A stretch of 64,000 nucleotides of DNA from Actinosynnema sp042752395 (GTDB lineage: Bacteria; Actinomycetota; Actinomycetes; Mycobacteriales; Pseudonocardiaceae). The translations under genes and the position numbers were made by a program. Shown here in pieces: positions 17,645-25,769 of this stretch. The stretch lies in the NCBI RefSeq assembly GCF_042752395.1, contig NZ_JBHYXZ010000021.1:1-64000 (forward strand). The letters run 5' to 3'. The first letter of the stretch is position 1; every line of letters starts with the position of its first letter. The notes below the pieces were generated by a model. The model made no database searches. It worked only from the letters and a program-made list of their open reading frames with translations, and was not told the origin of the DNA.

Positions 17645-17986
17645 GTGACTACTCCCGGACCGGGGCACCTACCCGGTTTCGACGTCGACATCAGCGCGTT
17701 GGCCACGCACCAGCAACACCTCGGCGCGGTCCTGGACCAGTTGTCGGACGCGTTGCGGGCCGCGTCCGACACCCACCTGCCCGAGGAGGCGTTCGGGCCG
17801 TTCGGCGCCCCGCTCGCGGCGGCGATCAAGCCGACGGCCGACGAGGCGCAACGCGCGTTCGAGCGGGCCGTTGAGTCGATGGGCACCCACCAGGACGAGA
17901 TGCTGCGCACCGTTCGCGACTACGACGACGTCGAAAACGCGAACAAGGGCATGTTTCTCATCCGCGGCGAACCGGAGTCGGAATGA
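17645..17986 (+). CDS. EspC-like small ESX secreted protein
   Basis: A 113-residue helical protein starting at GTG 17645. The region FDVDISALATHQQHLGAVLDQLSDALRAA...LPEEAFGPFGAPLAAAIKP...DEMLRTVRDYDDVE follows the pattern of the mycobacterial EspC-type family (ESX-1 excreted target family): a helical hairpin with a GxxF turn instead of WxG and a C-terminal YxxxD/E-type tail. ATGA overlap with the next gene. It probably forms a heterodimer with a partner WXG protein for export. Confidence 0.75.
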   Translation: MTTPGPGHLPGFDVDISALATHQQHLGAVLDQLSDALRAASDTHLPEEAFGPFGAPLAAAIKPTADEAQRAFERAVESMGTHQDEMLRTVRDYDDVENANKGMFLIRGEPESE

Positions 17987-18594
17987 CCGAGCCGGTGGGC
18001 CTGCGCCGCGCCGACGAACTCCACCGGATCAACGAGTCGGTGCGGCGGAACGACTGGGTCGGCCCGGACACCGTCGTGGTGCCCGGCGGCACCTCCGCGC
18101 TCGGTCCCGCCCCCGACCCGGTGGACGTCCTGTCGAACACCGGCATCCCCGGCCTGCTCGACCAGTTGCAGCCGATGCGCGAGGCGCAGCGGTGGTTCGC
18201 CGGCGACCCGGGCGCGGTCACCGCGTACGTGGAGAAGTGGCAGCGCGTGGCCGATCTCGCCCGGGAAGCCGGCGACGGCTTCGACACCAGCGTTCGGCGG
18301 AACACCACCGACTGGGCGGGCGAAGCCGGGACCCTGTACCGGGAGAACGCCGCCACCCACCAGGACGACCTCGACACGCTGGTCGAGGCGGCGGAGGCGA
18401 TCGTCGCCCTGGTGACCGCAGCCGGTGACCTGGCCGGGAGCAGCCGGGCGCACATCCAGGAATCGGTGACGCAGTGCGTCGACGACATCGTCAACCGACT
18501 GCCGGACTACTACAACGTCCTGAATTCCGGCCACCCGGTCGCGCTGAACCACGTACTGGCCGACGCCGCCGCCATCGTCGCCGGCTGGGCCTGA
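17983..18594 (+). CDS. WXG100-like partner protein, paralogue of 250-882
   Basis: A 203-residue protein nearly collinear with the cluster 1 product at 250-882; the segments DELHxINESVRRNDW, NTGIPGLLDQLQP and LPDYYNVLNSGHP are shared. The WxG turn is DWAGEAG. It starts at an ATGA overlap with the EspC-like gene and is followed after 21 bp by the toxin-like gene. The conserved order WXG protein then toxin in both clusters supports a role as secretion partner of that toxin. Confidence 0.8.
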   Translation: MTEPVGLRRADELHRINESVRRNDWVGPDTVVVPGGTSALGPAPDPVDVLSNTGIPGLLDQLQPMREAQRWFAGDPGAVTAYVEKWQRVADLAREAGDGFDTSVRRNTTDWAGEAGTLYRENAATHQDDLDTLVEAAEAIVALVTAAGDLAGSSRAHIQESVTQCVDDIVNRLPDYYNVLNSGHPVALNHVLADAAAIVAGWA

Positions 18595-18615
18595 TCCCGG
18601 AAGGAAGACCACCCG

Positions 18616-19368
18616 ATGCCCAGCCGCAGCCGCAGCAACAGCCCGAACAGACGACGTCCTCCACGACGACCCGCCCAACCCCCGCCCCGGATCATCGCCC
18701 CCCGGTACGGCTCCCCGCTCCGCGGGGTCTCGGAGGTCGCCCGGGACACGGTGGACAACGGCCGTCGTCTGGCCGACACCAGCCAATCGATGCAACCATC
18801 CATCCGGGGGCAGGCGAATCCCGGCCGAGGCTCCTACGCGAACGTGGCCGGCGGCCGCGCGAAGCCCGCACCGGCCTCGATCTCCGTGATCATGCCCTCC
18901 GGCAGGGGCACGACCGGCGGCCGCAGACCCACGACAGCGAGCGACCTCCCCCGACTCGGACCACCCACCTCCGGCGCGACCCCGGCCGTCGCCCGCACGC
19001 CCCTCCCACCGACCTCGCGGCCGCCGGCTTCCGGCAGGGGTTCCTACGCGAGCGTGGCCAGCAGCGGCCAACTCCCCCCACCACTCCCGCCCCCCAGGCA
19101 AAGAGTGCCACCCCTTGCCCCACCTCCTCCACGGATTCCGGCACCGCCCCGGTACGTGGGCGGCGAGACCGTCCACAGCGTGGAGCGACTCGCCGAGCGT
19201 TCCTCCGACGCCCAAGCGCGATACGACGCGATCGCCGACCCGGTCAGCAGGGTATGGCAGCCGAAGCACAACAGTTGGCTGTACACCGGGCGCAACGGGG
19301 TGAGTGTGGCCGTCAACAAGGACGGCACGTTCAGGACCATTTTCCATCCGCGCGACTTCGACAAGTGA
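18616..19368 (+). CDS. Probable T7SS-exported toxin: disordered Pro-rich leader plus C-terminal RelE/BECR-like domain
   Basis: A 250-residue protein. Residues 1-185 are basic, Pro/Arg/Ser-rich and disordered, with two copies of GRGSYA(N/S)VA. Residues 188-250 form a compact domain beginning ETVHSVERLAERS and ending TGRNGVSVAVNKDGTFRTIF. This pattern is typical of small BECR/DUF4258-type RNase toxins found at the C-termini of polymorphic toxins. An RBS (GGAAGGAAG) precedes the ATG. The usual layout of a variable toxin tip after a delivery leader, right behind a WXG partner, fits a secreted interbacterial effector. No typical immunity gene follows; the next gene is YbaB-like. The fold call is by motif only. 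Confidence 0.6.
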   Translation: MPSRSRSNSPNRRRPPRRPAQPPPRIIAPRYGSPLRGVSEVARDTVDNGRRLADTSQSMQPSIRGQANPGRGSYANVAGGRAKPAPASISVIMPSGRGTTGGRRPTTASDLPRLGPPTSGATPAVARTPLPPTSRPPASGRGSYASVASSGQLPPPLPPPRQRVPPLAPPPPRIPAPPRYVGGETVHSVERLAERSSDAQARYDAIADPVSRVWQPKHNSWLYTGRNGVSVAVNKDGTFRTIFHPRDFDK

Positions 19369-19386
19369 TGACAGGAGGAACTTCCA

Positions 19387-19917
19387 GTGGACAGCCCGGA
19401 CGAAGTCGAGCGGATGATCACCGAATGGCGCGCGGGCGTCGCCGAGCAGGCCGAGCGGTTCGACGCGGCACGCCGCGCGATCGACGAGGTGTCGGTGACC
19501 GAGACCGCGGCCGGCGGCGCCATCGTGCTCACCGTGGCGTCCTCCGGCATCCCCACCGACCTCCGGCTCGGTGACGGCGTCGACCGGATGAAACCCGACC
19601 AGGTCGCCGCCCAGATCATGGCCTGCCTGCGACGGGCCCAGACGCGCCTCGCCGACCGCGTCGGCTCGGTCGTCGTCGACACCATCGGCGACGCGGCCGG
19701 CGGCCAGGCCATCGCCGAGGAGTACCGCCACCGCTTCCCGCCCCTACCCGGCGAGGACGACCACCGTCCACCGTTGGTGGAGAACGCCGACTTCGGACTG
19801 TCCGACCTGGCCCCCGACCCGACACCACCCGCCACCGTTCCAGCAGCCGCACCCGTCAGGGCAACACGCCGCACACCGGCGGACGACGACGAGGACTGGG
19901 ACGCACCGTTGTGGTGA
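19387..19917 (+). CDS. YbaB/EbfC-family protein, last gene of ESX cluster 2
   Basis: A 176-residue protein starting at GTG 19387 after AGGAGG. YbaB-type core (ITEWRAGVAEQAERF..., IVLTVASSGIPTDLRLGDGVDRM, QIMACLRRAQTRLADRVG) with an acidic tail ending DEDWDAPLW. It differs from the YbaB-like protein at 14737, so the operon is bracketed by two members of the family. Its place directly after a toxin-like gene would normally be that of an immunity protein; whether it has that role is untested. Confidence 0.75.
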   Translation: MDSPDEVERMITEWRAGVAEQAERFDAARRAIDEVSVTETAAGGAIVLTVASSGIPTDLRLGDGVDRMKPDQVAAQIMACLRRAQTRLADRVGSVVVDTIGDAAGGQAIAEEYRHRFPPLPGEDDHRPPLVENADFGLSDLAPDPTPPATVPAAAPVRATRRTPADDDEDWDAPLW

Positions 19918-20253
19918 CCACCCGACCGCCCGGGCTCGACGCGACCAGCGCGAGCCCGGTCGCGCGTTTCAGAGGACGGTAATCGTGGCGTCGACCTGAC
20001 GCACCTGACGGCCCGTCCCGTCGTGGCGACGGCTCCGGCAAGGCAGCGGCCGAGCGCGACGCGACGACCAACCTCGACGGGCCCTGGATCACTCGCCTAC
20101 ATTCGAAACTCGATAAAGTAGTCGAGATCGCCGGGACGCAACCGACCCCCGAGGAGACCCGTCAACCGTTCGAGACTTGCACCGACCACCGGAAAAGAGT
20201 CTCCATGCAGATTCGAATGGTCACCGACTAGCGACCTGACCACTGAACCTTTT
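19918..20253. other. Intergenic stretch after ESX cluster 2
   Basis: No credible gene. Frames open here are short and lack RBS or coding-type third positions. A weak run of T (20250-20254) precedes the transposase remnant. Confidence 0.5.
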
Positions 20254-20433
20254 TCATCCTGCGGCGACTTCGTAGTTCTGTAGGACGTGGATGGCCTTGG
20301 CCAGTCGCCCGGTGCGGTAGGGGCAGCAGCGGAGTTTGCGCAGGACGCGCCAGGTCTTGAGTTGGGCGTTGGCGCGTTCGCCCGGTCCGCGCAGGCGGGC
20401 ATGGGCTCGGTTGGCCTCCTTCTGCGACTCGGG
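20254..20433 (-). pseudogene. C-terminal fragment of an IS5-family (IS1647-like) transposase
   Basis: The minus strand encodes about 60 residues (NKPESQKEAN...GERANAQLKTWRVLRKLRCC...LAKAIHVLQNYE) ending in TGA at 20254-20256. GERANAQLK-W-L-KLRCCP is the hallmark C-terminus of actinomycete IS5-group transposases. Everything upstream is missing: at about 20433 the sequence switches to the integrase fragment on the other strand. Confidence 0.75.
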
Positions 20434-21187
20434 CTTGTTCCTGCCCTACTCGATCCTCAACCGGTCGGTGCGCATGGCCCAGGCCCGGGACAAGGTCAAG
20501 CGCAACGTGGTGCCGCTGTGCGAGGTACCGACCGGGCAGGCTGGCCGTCCGTCGAAAGCGCTCACGCTCGACCAGGTGGCCGCGGTGCTCGACGCGTCGG
20601 AAAACACGCCGATGTACGCATACATCGTGTTGTCACTGCTGATCGGCGCGCGCACCGAGGAACTACGCGCGTTGACGTGGGAACACGTCGACCTTGAGGG
20701 CAAGCCGGATACCGATCCGATCGTCCTGCCGTCCATCTCGGTGTGGCGGTCGGTGCGCCAGGATGGCGACACCAAGACCCGCAAGTCACGGCGCACGCTG
20801 GCCATGCCGACGCGGTGCGTGGACGCGCTCAAGGCACACCGCGTCCACCAGGACGCCCGGCGCGAACTGGCAGGCAAGCGCTGGCAGGAACACGGACTGG
20901 TGTTCGCCTCACAGGTCGGGACCGAACTGGACTCCCACAACGTCCGACGCGCGTTCCGGCGCGTGGTCAAGGCCGCTGGACTCAACCCCAAGGACTGGAC
21001 ACCTCGCGAGATGCGGCACAGCTTCGTGTCGGTGCTGTCCGCTTCCGGCGTCCGGATCGAGGACATCGCCCGACTGGTCGGACACAGCGGCACCGCGGTC
21101 ACCGAAGCGGTCTACCGACACCAGATCGTGCCCGTGATGGTCGAGGCAGCGACCGCGATGGACCGCATCTTCCCCAAGGCGAGCTGA
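20434..21187 (+). pseudogene. 5'-truncated tyrosine integrase (pSAM2-like)
   Basis: About 250 residues of the integrase catalytic half: start of similarity YSILNRSVRMAQARDKVKRN, then GRPSKALTLDQ, the first catalytic Arg in LLIGARTEELRAL, H-x-x-R in REMRHSFVSVL, GHSGTAVTEAVYRH with the nucleophile Tyr. The N-terminal DNA-binding half is missing, cut at the junction with the IS5-type fragment. The family is that of AICE integrases of actinomycetes, several of which use tRNA genes including tRNA-Pro, and a tRNA-Pro 3' half lies 160 bp downstream. A shortened product could still be translated from ATG 20474, but it would lack the core-binding domain. Confidence 0.7.
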
Positions 21188-21295
21188 CACCCGCCGGTCG
21201 GCAGGCATGATCGTCTCCCCATAGTCACCCAGTTAGTCACTCACCGCCGTGTGAGACGACCACAAGATCAAGAAGAAGATCGAATCTCTGAACTG

Positions 21296-21341
21296 AAAGA
21301 GCCCGCTGACCAGGCGTTTTACCTGAATCAGCGGGCTCTTT
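21296..21341 (-). terminator. Strong intrinsic terminator hairpin
   Basis: A 14-bp perfect stem (AAAGAGCCCGCTGA at 21296-21309 with its complement at 21328-21341) and an 18-nt loop, with T/A runs on both sides, so it can act in both directions. On the minus strand it lies just after the tRNA-Pro 3' half and looks like that tRNA's native terminator. Confidence 0.8.
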
Positions 21342-21347
21342 TGGCCG

Positions 21348-21390
21348 TCGGGACGACAGGATTTGAACCTGCGACCCCTTGACCCCCAGT
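21348..21390 (-). other. 3' half of tRNA-Pro(GGG): attachment-site core
   Basis: The minus strand reads ACTGGGGGTCAAG, GGTCGCAGGTTCAAATCC and TGTCGTCCCGA: the anticodon loop with GGG, the 3' anticodon strand, the T arm and the 3' acceptor strand of an actinobacterial tRNA-Pro(GGG). The 5' half is absent; similarity stops at the anticodon loop. Such a half tRNA is what site-specific integration into a tRNA leaves at one end of an element. The native-looking terminator follows its 3' end. Confidence 0.75.
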
Positions 21391-21531
21391 AGTGGGGTCG
21401 AGCCTCGGTCGGGATCGGTCAAGTGAGTGATTCGACTGCCAGCATGTCCCCTCGGGGGTGGTTTCGCGGAGTTCGGGAGTGTTCAAGGGCGCGGCATCGG
21501 AGTCCGTGTCCGTTGACCGCGGAGGCTGCTC

Positions 21532-21885
21532 GTGGACTACCCCTATGGTGATCGACTGTTCGCCACTGCTGTTCCGGAAGCCGGTAACGGACCCGCGTCG
21601 GCGGCACCGAAGCCGGAGACCGCGCCCGACGGCGATTGCGTCACCACGCCGGCGAGGTTGTTGCACACACCCGCCCAGGCCGCCCGCATGTTGGCGGTGC
21701 CCGAGTCGTGGCTGCGTCGGATGGCCGGACGCCGGGAGATCGCGTGCACGTTGGTGGGCAAGCATCTCCGGTTCTCCGACGCGGACCTGCACTCGATCAT
21801 CCAGCGTGGATCCCGACCCGCCCGCCGGGACGACACCTGCGGACGGGAAACACTCGGCCGGCATCCCCGACACCGGAGGCCGTGA
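21532..21885 (+). CDS. Excisionase-type helix-turn-helix protein
   Basis: A 117-residue protein starting at GTG 21532 (GGAGG about 7 nt upstream). The middle segment LLHTPAQAARMLAVPESWLRRMAGRREI...LRFSDADLHSII is the MerR-like winged HTH of recombination directionality factors (excisionase family). N- and C-terminal tails are low complexity. It lies 94 bp before the integrase gene, the standard xis-int order, and would bias the recombinase toward excision. Confidence 0.8.
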   Translation: MDYPYGDRLFATAVPEAGNGPASAAPKPETAPDGDCVTTPARLLHTPAQAARMLAVPESWLRRMAGRREIACTLVGKHLRFSDADLHSIIQRGSRPARRDDTCGRETLGRHPRHRRP

Positions 21886-21979
21886 ACACAGTTCGGTTGC
21901 ACTCCAACGGATATGGAGCGTCACTGTCGTCCGCCGTCATCCACAACCGACGGACATCCCTACCGAGAAGGAGATTGCC

Positions 21980-23089
21980 ATGGCGTGGGCGGAGAAACGC
22001 GGCGACGGGTATCGGGTGCGGTACCGGTTGCCGGACGGGTCGTTGTTCACCGAGAACGGGTTCGACACGCGCGAGGAAGCCGAGAACCGGGCCAGGGACG
22101 TGGAGTCCGATCAGCGACGGGGACGGTTCGTCGATCCCAGGCTGGCGCAGACCCGGTTCGGCGACTGGGTGCGCGAGTGGGTCCAGGCCCACGACGTCAG
22201 CGCGGTCACCTGGGCCACCTACGACTCGCACCTGCGCAACCACATCCTGCCCCGCTTCGCCGACACCGAGCTGGGCGACCTGTCGCGGATGGTGGTCAAG
22301 ATCTGGGCCAAGCAACTACGGCGGTCGTTGGGCGAGCGCAGCGTCACCGACGTGGTCAACCTGCTGTCACGGATCCTCGGCGAAGCGGTCGACGAAGGCC
22401 TGATCGGCGCCAACCCCTGCCGCAAACTCCGCCTCGCCACCGGCGACCAACCCGAACGGCCCCACGCCACCGCCGCCCAGATCGCCGGCCTGGCCGCCCG
22501 TGTGTCCGCCGACAACGCCGCCCTGATCGTCACCGCCGCCTACACCGGCCTGCGCTGGGGTGAACTGACCGGCCTGCAATGGGCACGGGTCGACACGGCC
22601 AACCGGGAGATCCGCGTCGACGGCAAAGACGGCGCCCTGCACGAGGTCGGCGGCAAACTCACCCTCGGACCGCCCAAGACCCCCGCCAGCGTCCGCACCG
22701 TGCACCTACCCGAGTTCCTGGCCGACCTGCTCGACGAGCACCACGACCGCCACCCCCACGCCCGGTTCGTGTTCACCGGAACCGACGGCGGCTTCCACCG
22801 ACGCTCCAACTTCCGCCGCCGCGTCTGGCTACCCGCCCTGCGCGGCGACACCGGCCGACCGCGGATCAACACCGAGATGCACTTCCACGACCTGCGCCAC
22901 ACCCACAAGACCTGGCTCATCGAGGACGGCGTCCCCGAAGTCCTCCAGCACAAGCGCATCGGCCACAAGTTCCACGGCGTCATGGGCGTCTACTCCCACG
23001 TCACCCAACCCATGATCGACACCATGCTCGCCGCACTCCAACACCGCTGGGAGCAAACGCGGGAGCAGACGGGGAGCACGAACCCATGA
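21980..23089 (+). CDS. Tyrosine site-specific integrase
   Basis: A 369-residue protein. The ATG at 21980 follows AAGGAG, so the longer upstream frame is not used. N-terminal arm-binding domain (MAWAEKRGDGYRVRYRL), SAM-like core-binding domain (about 58-145), catalytic domain with Arg192 (TGLRWGEL), His303-Arg306 (HDLRH) and Tyr338 (VYSHV). It is complete and probably active. The gene ends 118 bp from the 3' end of tRNA-Val(CAC), the likely attachment gene. The decayed integrase at 38980-39905 is a homologue. Confidence 0.88.
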   Translation: MAWAEKRGDGYRVRYRLPDGSLFTENGFDTREEAENRARDVESDQRRGRFVDPRLAQTRFGDWVREWVQAHDVSAVTWATYDSHLRNHILPRFADTELGDLSRMVVKIWAKQLRRSLGERSVTDVVNLLSRILGEAVDEGLIGANPCRKLRLATGDQPERPHATAAQIAGLAARVSADNAALIVTAAYTGLRWGELTGLQWARVDTANREIRVDGKDGALHEVGGKLTLGPPKTPASVRTVHLPEFLADLLDEHHDRHPHARFVFTGTDGGFHRRSNFRRRVWLPALRGDTGRPRINTEMHFHDLRHTHKTWLIEDGVPEVLQHKRIGHKFHGVMGVYSHVTQPMIDTMLAALQHRWEQTREQTGSTNP

Positions 23090-23206
23090 CCACCTTCGCA
23101 AATACGGTTGTGGTCAAGATCGTTTGCTCCCCAGATGCTCCCCGAAACGATCAATGACCCGCAGACAGCGATCGTCTGCAGGCCATTGACCAGGTAAAAC
23201 ACACTG

Positions 23207-23278
23207 TGGGCGATACTGGGATCGAACCAGTGACCTCTTCGGTGTGAACGAAGCGCTCTCCCGCTGAGCTAAACGCCC
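23207..23278 (-). tRNA. tRNA-Val(CAC)
   Basis: A 72-nt cloverleaf on the minus strand: 5' GGGCGTTTAGCTCAG, anticodon loop TTCACAC (CAC), T arm GGTTCGATCC, acceptor 3' strand ATCGCCC plus A73. CCA is not encoded. Position 6 is T facing T67, one mismatch in the acceptor stem, where close relatives usually have A6. Confidence 0.92.
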
Positions 23279-23328
23279 TTATTCGGTTCTCACTCCCCGC
23301 TCTCGCGGTGTGGCCATAGCTTACAACA

Positions 23329-23775
23329 TCATCCCCGCGAACCAAAAATCGGGCTCTGCAACCAGGTCCAGTCGAGCCCGAACCAGCCGCCGACCAGCGC
23401 GAACGCGCCGAGCAGCCAGCACGTCACCACCACGACGAGACCCGTGGCCGCCAGCACCAGCCCCTTCACCAACAGGTTCTGCCGCTTCAGCCACGCCACC
23501 CACGCGTCGTAGTAGCGCTTGGCGAACCGGAGCACCCGGCCCGCCCACTCGAACTCGGTGGCCAGGATCGCCAGCCCGGCGAAGACGACCAGCCAGCCCG
23601 GACCCGGGTACGGGATCATCAGCACGCCCGCGACCAGCACCAAGCCGCCGACCACGCCGACACCGATGCGATAGGTCAGGTTCAGCGCGGGGTTGCGGCG
23701 GAACCGGTGGCGGTACCCCTTCCCCTTGGCGGTGTCTTCGCGCTGCTCTGTGCCCATGCCCACATCATCGCTCAT
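23329..23775 (-). CDS. TIGR02611-family membrane protein
   Basis: A 148-residue protein. A charged N-terminus (to about 33) is followed by two hydrophobic helices around IGVGVVGGLVLVAGVLMIPYPGPGWLVVFAGLAIL, an amphipathic linker (EWAGRVLRFAKRYYDAW) and two further hydrophobic helices. The PGPGWL loop is diagnostic of this actinobacterial family (TIGR02611), a relative of PGPGW transmembrane proteins. Function unknown. It is a typical chromosomal core gene close to tRNA-Val and ssgB. ATG 23775 is used; ATG 23757 (MGTEQ) is a possible alternative. Confidence 0.8.
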   Translation of the reverse strand: MSDDVGMGTEQREDTAKGKGYRHRFRRNPALNLTYRIGVGVVGGLVLVAGVLMIPYPGPGWLVVFAGLAILATEFEWAGRVLRFAKRYYDAWVAWLKRQNLLVKGLVLAATGLVVVVTCWLLGAFALVGGWFGLDWTWLQSPIFGSRG

Positions 23776-23841
23776 CCGCCGCGCGCACCGCAGCGACCTG
23801 GCCGGACAGCGGTGCGGTCGACTGATTCACGGACGAAGTGA

Positions 23842-24387
23842 TCAACCGACCGCCCAATGTGGCAAACGCCACACGTTCTCCGTTGTCCGGTGCTCGACGG
23901 CTTGCTTGCCGCAGGCACGCCAACGCACGTTTCCGCGCAGTTCGCGGCTGCCGCGCCTTTCACACGTCACCGCACAGGTGACCGCAGGTGTGACGTTGCG
24001 CTCGGACACCTCGCCAGACCGGGGGACGTTGCGTCTACCCTGGCTGTTCTCCCGACAGACCGCGTGCGGTCGCGCGCCACTGGCGATGGCCACGTGCCGG
24101 AGGTCGTGGGCGGCGAGGTTGCGCCGGAGGGCCAGGAGCGCCCCCTGGACGACCAGTCCGGCCAACTCCGGGTCGACGCGGATCCGCCGGGTGAGCGAGA
24201 ACGAAGGCTTCGCGTACCGGTCGTGGGGTTCGCCGAAGGGCAAGCGGTCACGGATCGTGACGCGGACGACGAGCTGCACGTCCGGGGGATACCGGGTGTC
24301 GCGGTGGCGCGAGTCGGTGGGCCAGAGGGGCACTCGCGTCCAACATTCGCGCAACAGCCGGTACCGGGTTAGGAGTGAACCCAGCAA
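23842..24387 (-). CDS. Hypothetical protein divergent from ssgB
   Basis: A frame of 181 codons. The first 110 have the GC-rich third positions of a real gene (VQLVVRVTIRDRLPF...LAGLVVQGALLALRRNLAAHDLRHVAIA), while the last 70 are rich in Arg/Cys/Thr with poor codon bias. The true gene may be shorter, or a frameshift may have changed its end. No domain recognised. It lies in the 790 bp between the TIGR02611 gene and ssgB, where nothing else looks coding. Confidence 0.35.
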   Translation of the reverse strand: MLGSLLTRYRLLRECWTRVPLWPTDSRHRDTRYPPDVQLVVRVTIRDRLPFGEPHDRYAKPSFSLTRRIRVDPELAGLVVQGALLALRRNLAAHDLRHVAIASGARPHAVCRENSQGRRNVPRSGEVSERNVTPAVTCAVTCERRGSRELRGNVRWRACGKQAVEHRTTENVWRLPHWAVG

Positions 24388-24565
24388 GATGGGAGCAGCC
24401 GGGAGCCAGTGGACACGGAACGCATCGAGGTGGTCGCCCAGTGGAGTTATATAGCCCCGAACGGGTGATAAACCTCGTGAACACGAGCGTTCCTCGCCAC
24501 ATATACGTCACATGTAGAGACCTCGGTCGTTCCATTGGCCGGGAAGGGAGAAGAGGGTAACGACG

Positions 24566-24991
24566 ATGCGCAACGACCACGTGACACTCCGCTCAACAGC
24601 GGTCTTCGACCTGCTGGCGCCGCGGACCCCGGCCGTCCCGGTGCAGGTGGAGCTTCGTTATGACACGAAAGACCCGTACGCGGTAGTCGCCGCGTTCCGG
24701 ACCGGCCGCGCCGGGTGGGTGGAGTGGGTCTTCGCCCGCGACCTGCTCGCCGACGGCCTGATCGCCGACGCGGGCGACGGCGACGTCCGGATCCGCCCGG
24801 CCGCCGACGACCCCGAGGTCGTCGTGATCGAACTCAGCTCCCCGTCGGGCCACGCCATGTTCGAGGCGTCGGCTCAGGAACTGGCCGACTTCCTCGACCG
24901 CACGTACGACGTCGTGGTGCCCGGGAACGAGCACCTGTGGGTCGACGTCGACGAGGCCCTGACCCACCTGATCTCCAACGATCTGACGTAA
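24566..24991 (+). CDS. ssgB: SsgA-like sporulation and cell-division regulator (SsgB)
   Basis: A 141-residue protein of the SsgA-like (SALP) family: MRNDHVTLRSTAVFDLL, VELRYDTKDPYAVVAAF, WVEWVFARDLLADGL, followed by FLDRTYDVVVPGNE. SALPs are specific to morphologically complex actinomycetes. SsgB is the most conserved member and in Streptomyces helps place FtsZ during sporulation septation; the gene found across the family, including in Pseudonocardiaceae, is of the SsgB type. RBS AAGAGGG lies about 8 nt before the ATG. It is followed by the tRNA cluster on the same strand, an ordinary core setting. Confidence 0.85.
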   Translation: MRNDHVTLRSTAVFDLLAPRTPAVPVQVELRYDTKDPYAVVAAFRTGRAGWVEWVFARDLLADGLIADAGDGDVRIRPAADDPEVVVIELSSPSGHAMFEASAQELADFLDRTYDVVVPGNEHLWVDVDEALTHLISNDLT

Positions 24992-25035
24992 AAGCGCAGG
25001 TAGCGGGCCTGTGAGGGCGTCAGGGGACCCCCGAT

Positions 25036-25065
25036 TTGATCCCGCTGCGGTGCATGTAATAAAGT
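25036..25065 (+). promoter_or_regulatory. Probable promoter of the tRNA-Gly/Cys/Val cluster
   Basis: TTGATC (25036-25041) and TAAAGT (25060-25065) are separated by 18 bp, a good match to actinobacterial housekeeping -35/-10 elements, 71 bp before the first tRNA. Confidence 0.45.
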
Positions 25066-25136
25066 TCCTCTCGCACCGGGGAAGACCGGAACGACAAGCC
25101 CCAAAAGGGAAACGTTCCGAGAAATCCACGGAGCAT

Positions 25137-25209
25137 GCGGATGTAGCGCAGTTGGTAGCGCATCACCTTGCCAAGGTGAGGGTCGCGAGTTCGAGTCTCG
25201 TCATCCGCT
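25137..25209 (+). tRNA. tRNA-Gly(GCC)
   Basis: A 73-nt cloverleaf: acceptor GCGGATG pairing with CATCCGC, anticodon loop TTGCCAA, T arm GAGTTCGAGTCTC. First of three co-oriented tRNAs. Confidence 0.95.
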
Positions 25210-25267
25210 CGGCAGAGGGCCCCTTGGGCTCAGGCCTGACTCCTGGGTGCTAGCCTTCAGGAGTCAC

Positions 25268-25339
25268 GGCGGAGTGGCCGAGTGGCTTAGGCAAGGGCCT
25301 GCAAAGCCCTGTACACGGGTTCGATTCCCGTCTCCGCCT
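25268..25339 (+). tRNA. tRNA-Cys(GCA)
   Basis: A 72-nt cloverleaf: acceptor GGCGGAG pairing with CTCCGCC, anticodon loop CTGCAAA, T arm GGGTTCGATTCCC. Confidence 0.95.
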
Positions 25340-25340
25340 C

Positions 25341-25415
<75 letters not shown>

Positions 25416-25436
25416 GAGAAGTGCAGCTCAGAGGCG

Positions 25437-25628
25437 CGCGGTGGGGGGGGGGAGCGGCTGCGGGTATCGGGGTGTTGTTGTATCGCTAGGTCTGTGGGAT
25501 ACCGCCGAGCGGGGGCNNNNNNNNNNACACACAAAAAAACCCCGCGGGCCGCCTTGTTTTTTTAACACCCCCCCCCCCCCCCACCCCCGCCCCCACCCCC
25601 CCCCGCGGGGGCCACCCCCCCCCCCCGG
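25437..25628. other. Assembly gap (10 N at 25517-25526) with unreliable flanks
   Basis: Runs of G before the gap and long runs of C, A and T after it are unlike any genuine actinomycete sequence and look like low-quality read ends. Nothing between tRNA-Val(GAC) and about 25640 should be interpreted. Confidence 0.85.
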
Positions 25629-25769
25629 GTCTCTGGCGTTTGACCGTCATCTGACCGTGAACCTCGCCTCGACTGCCCGACGCTGCGACAGGCCTGCACG
25701 CGGTCGACCTGCACCGGACCAGGGCGAGTTCCGGTTCCTTGCCAGACCCGAGTTCTGATCATCCGACCG

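Noticed and set aside
18616..19368. Assigning the toxin-like protein to a named toxin family
   Set aside because: Only about 60 residues are informative and the match is by pattern. RelE/BECR/DUF4258-like is as far as the sequence allows.
17920..19731. A 603-codon minus frame across the WXG and toxin genes
   Set aside because: It runs opposite four coupled plus-strand genes and encodes no recognisable motif.
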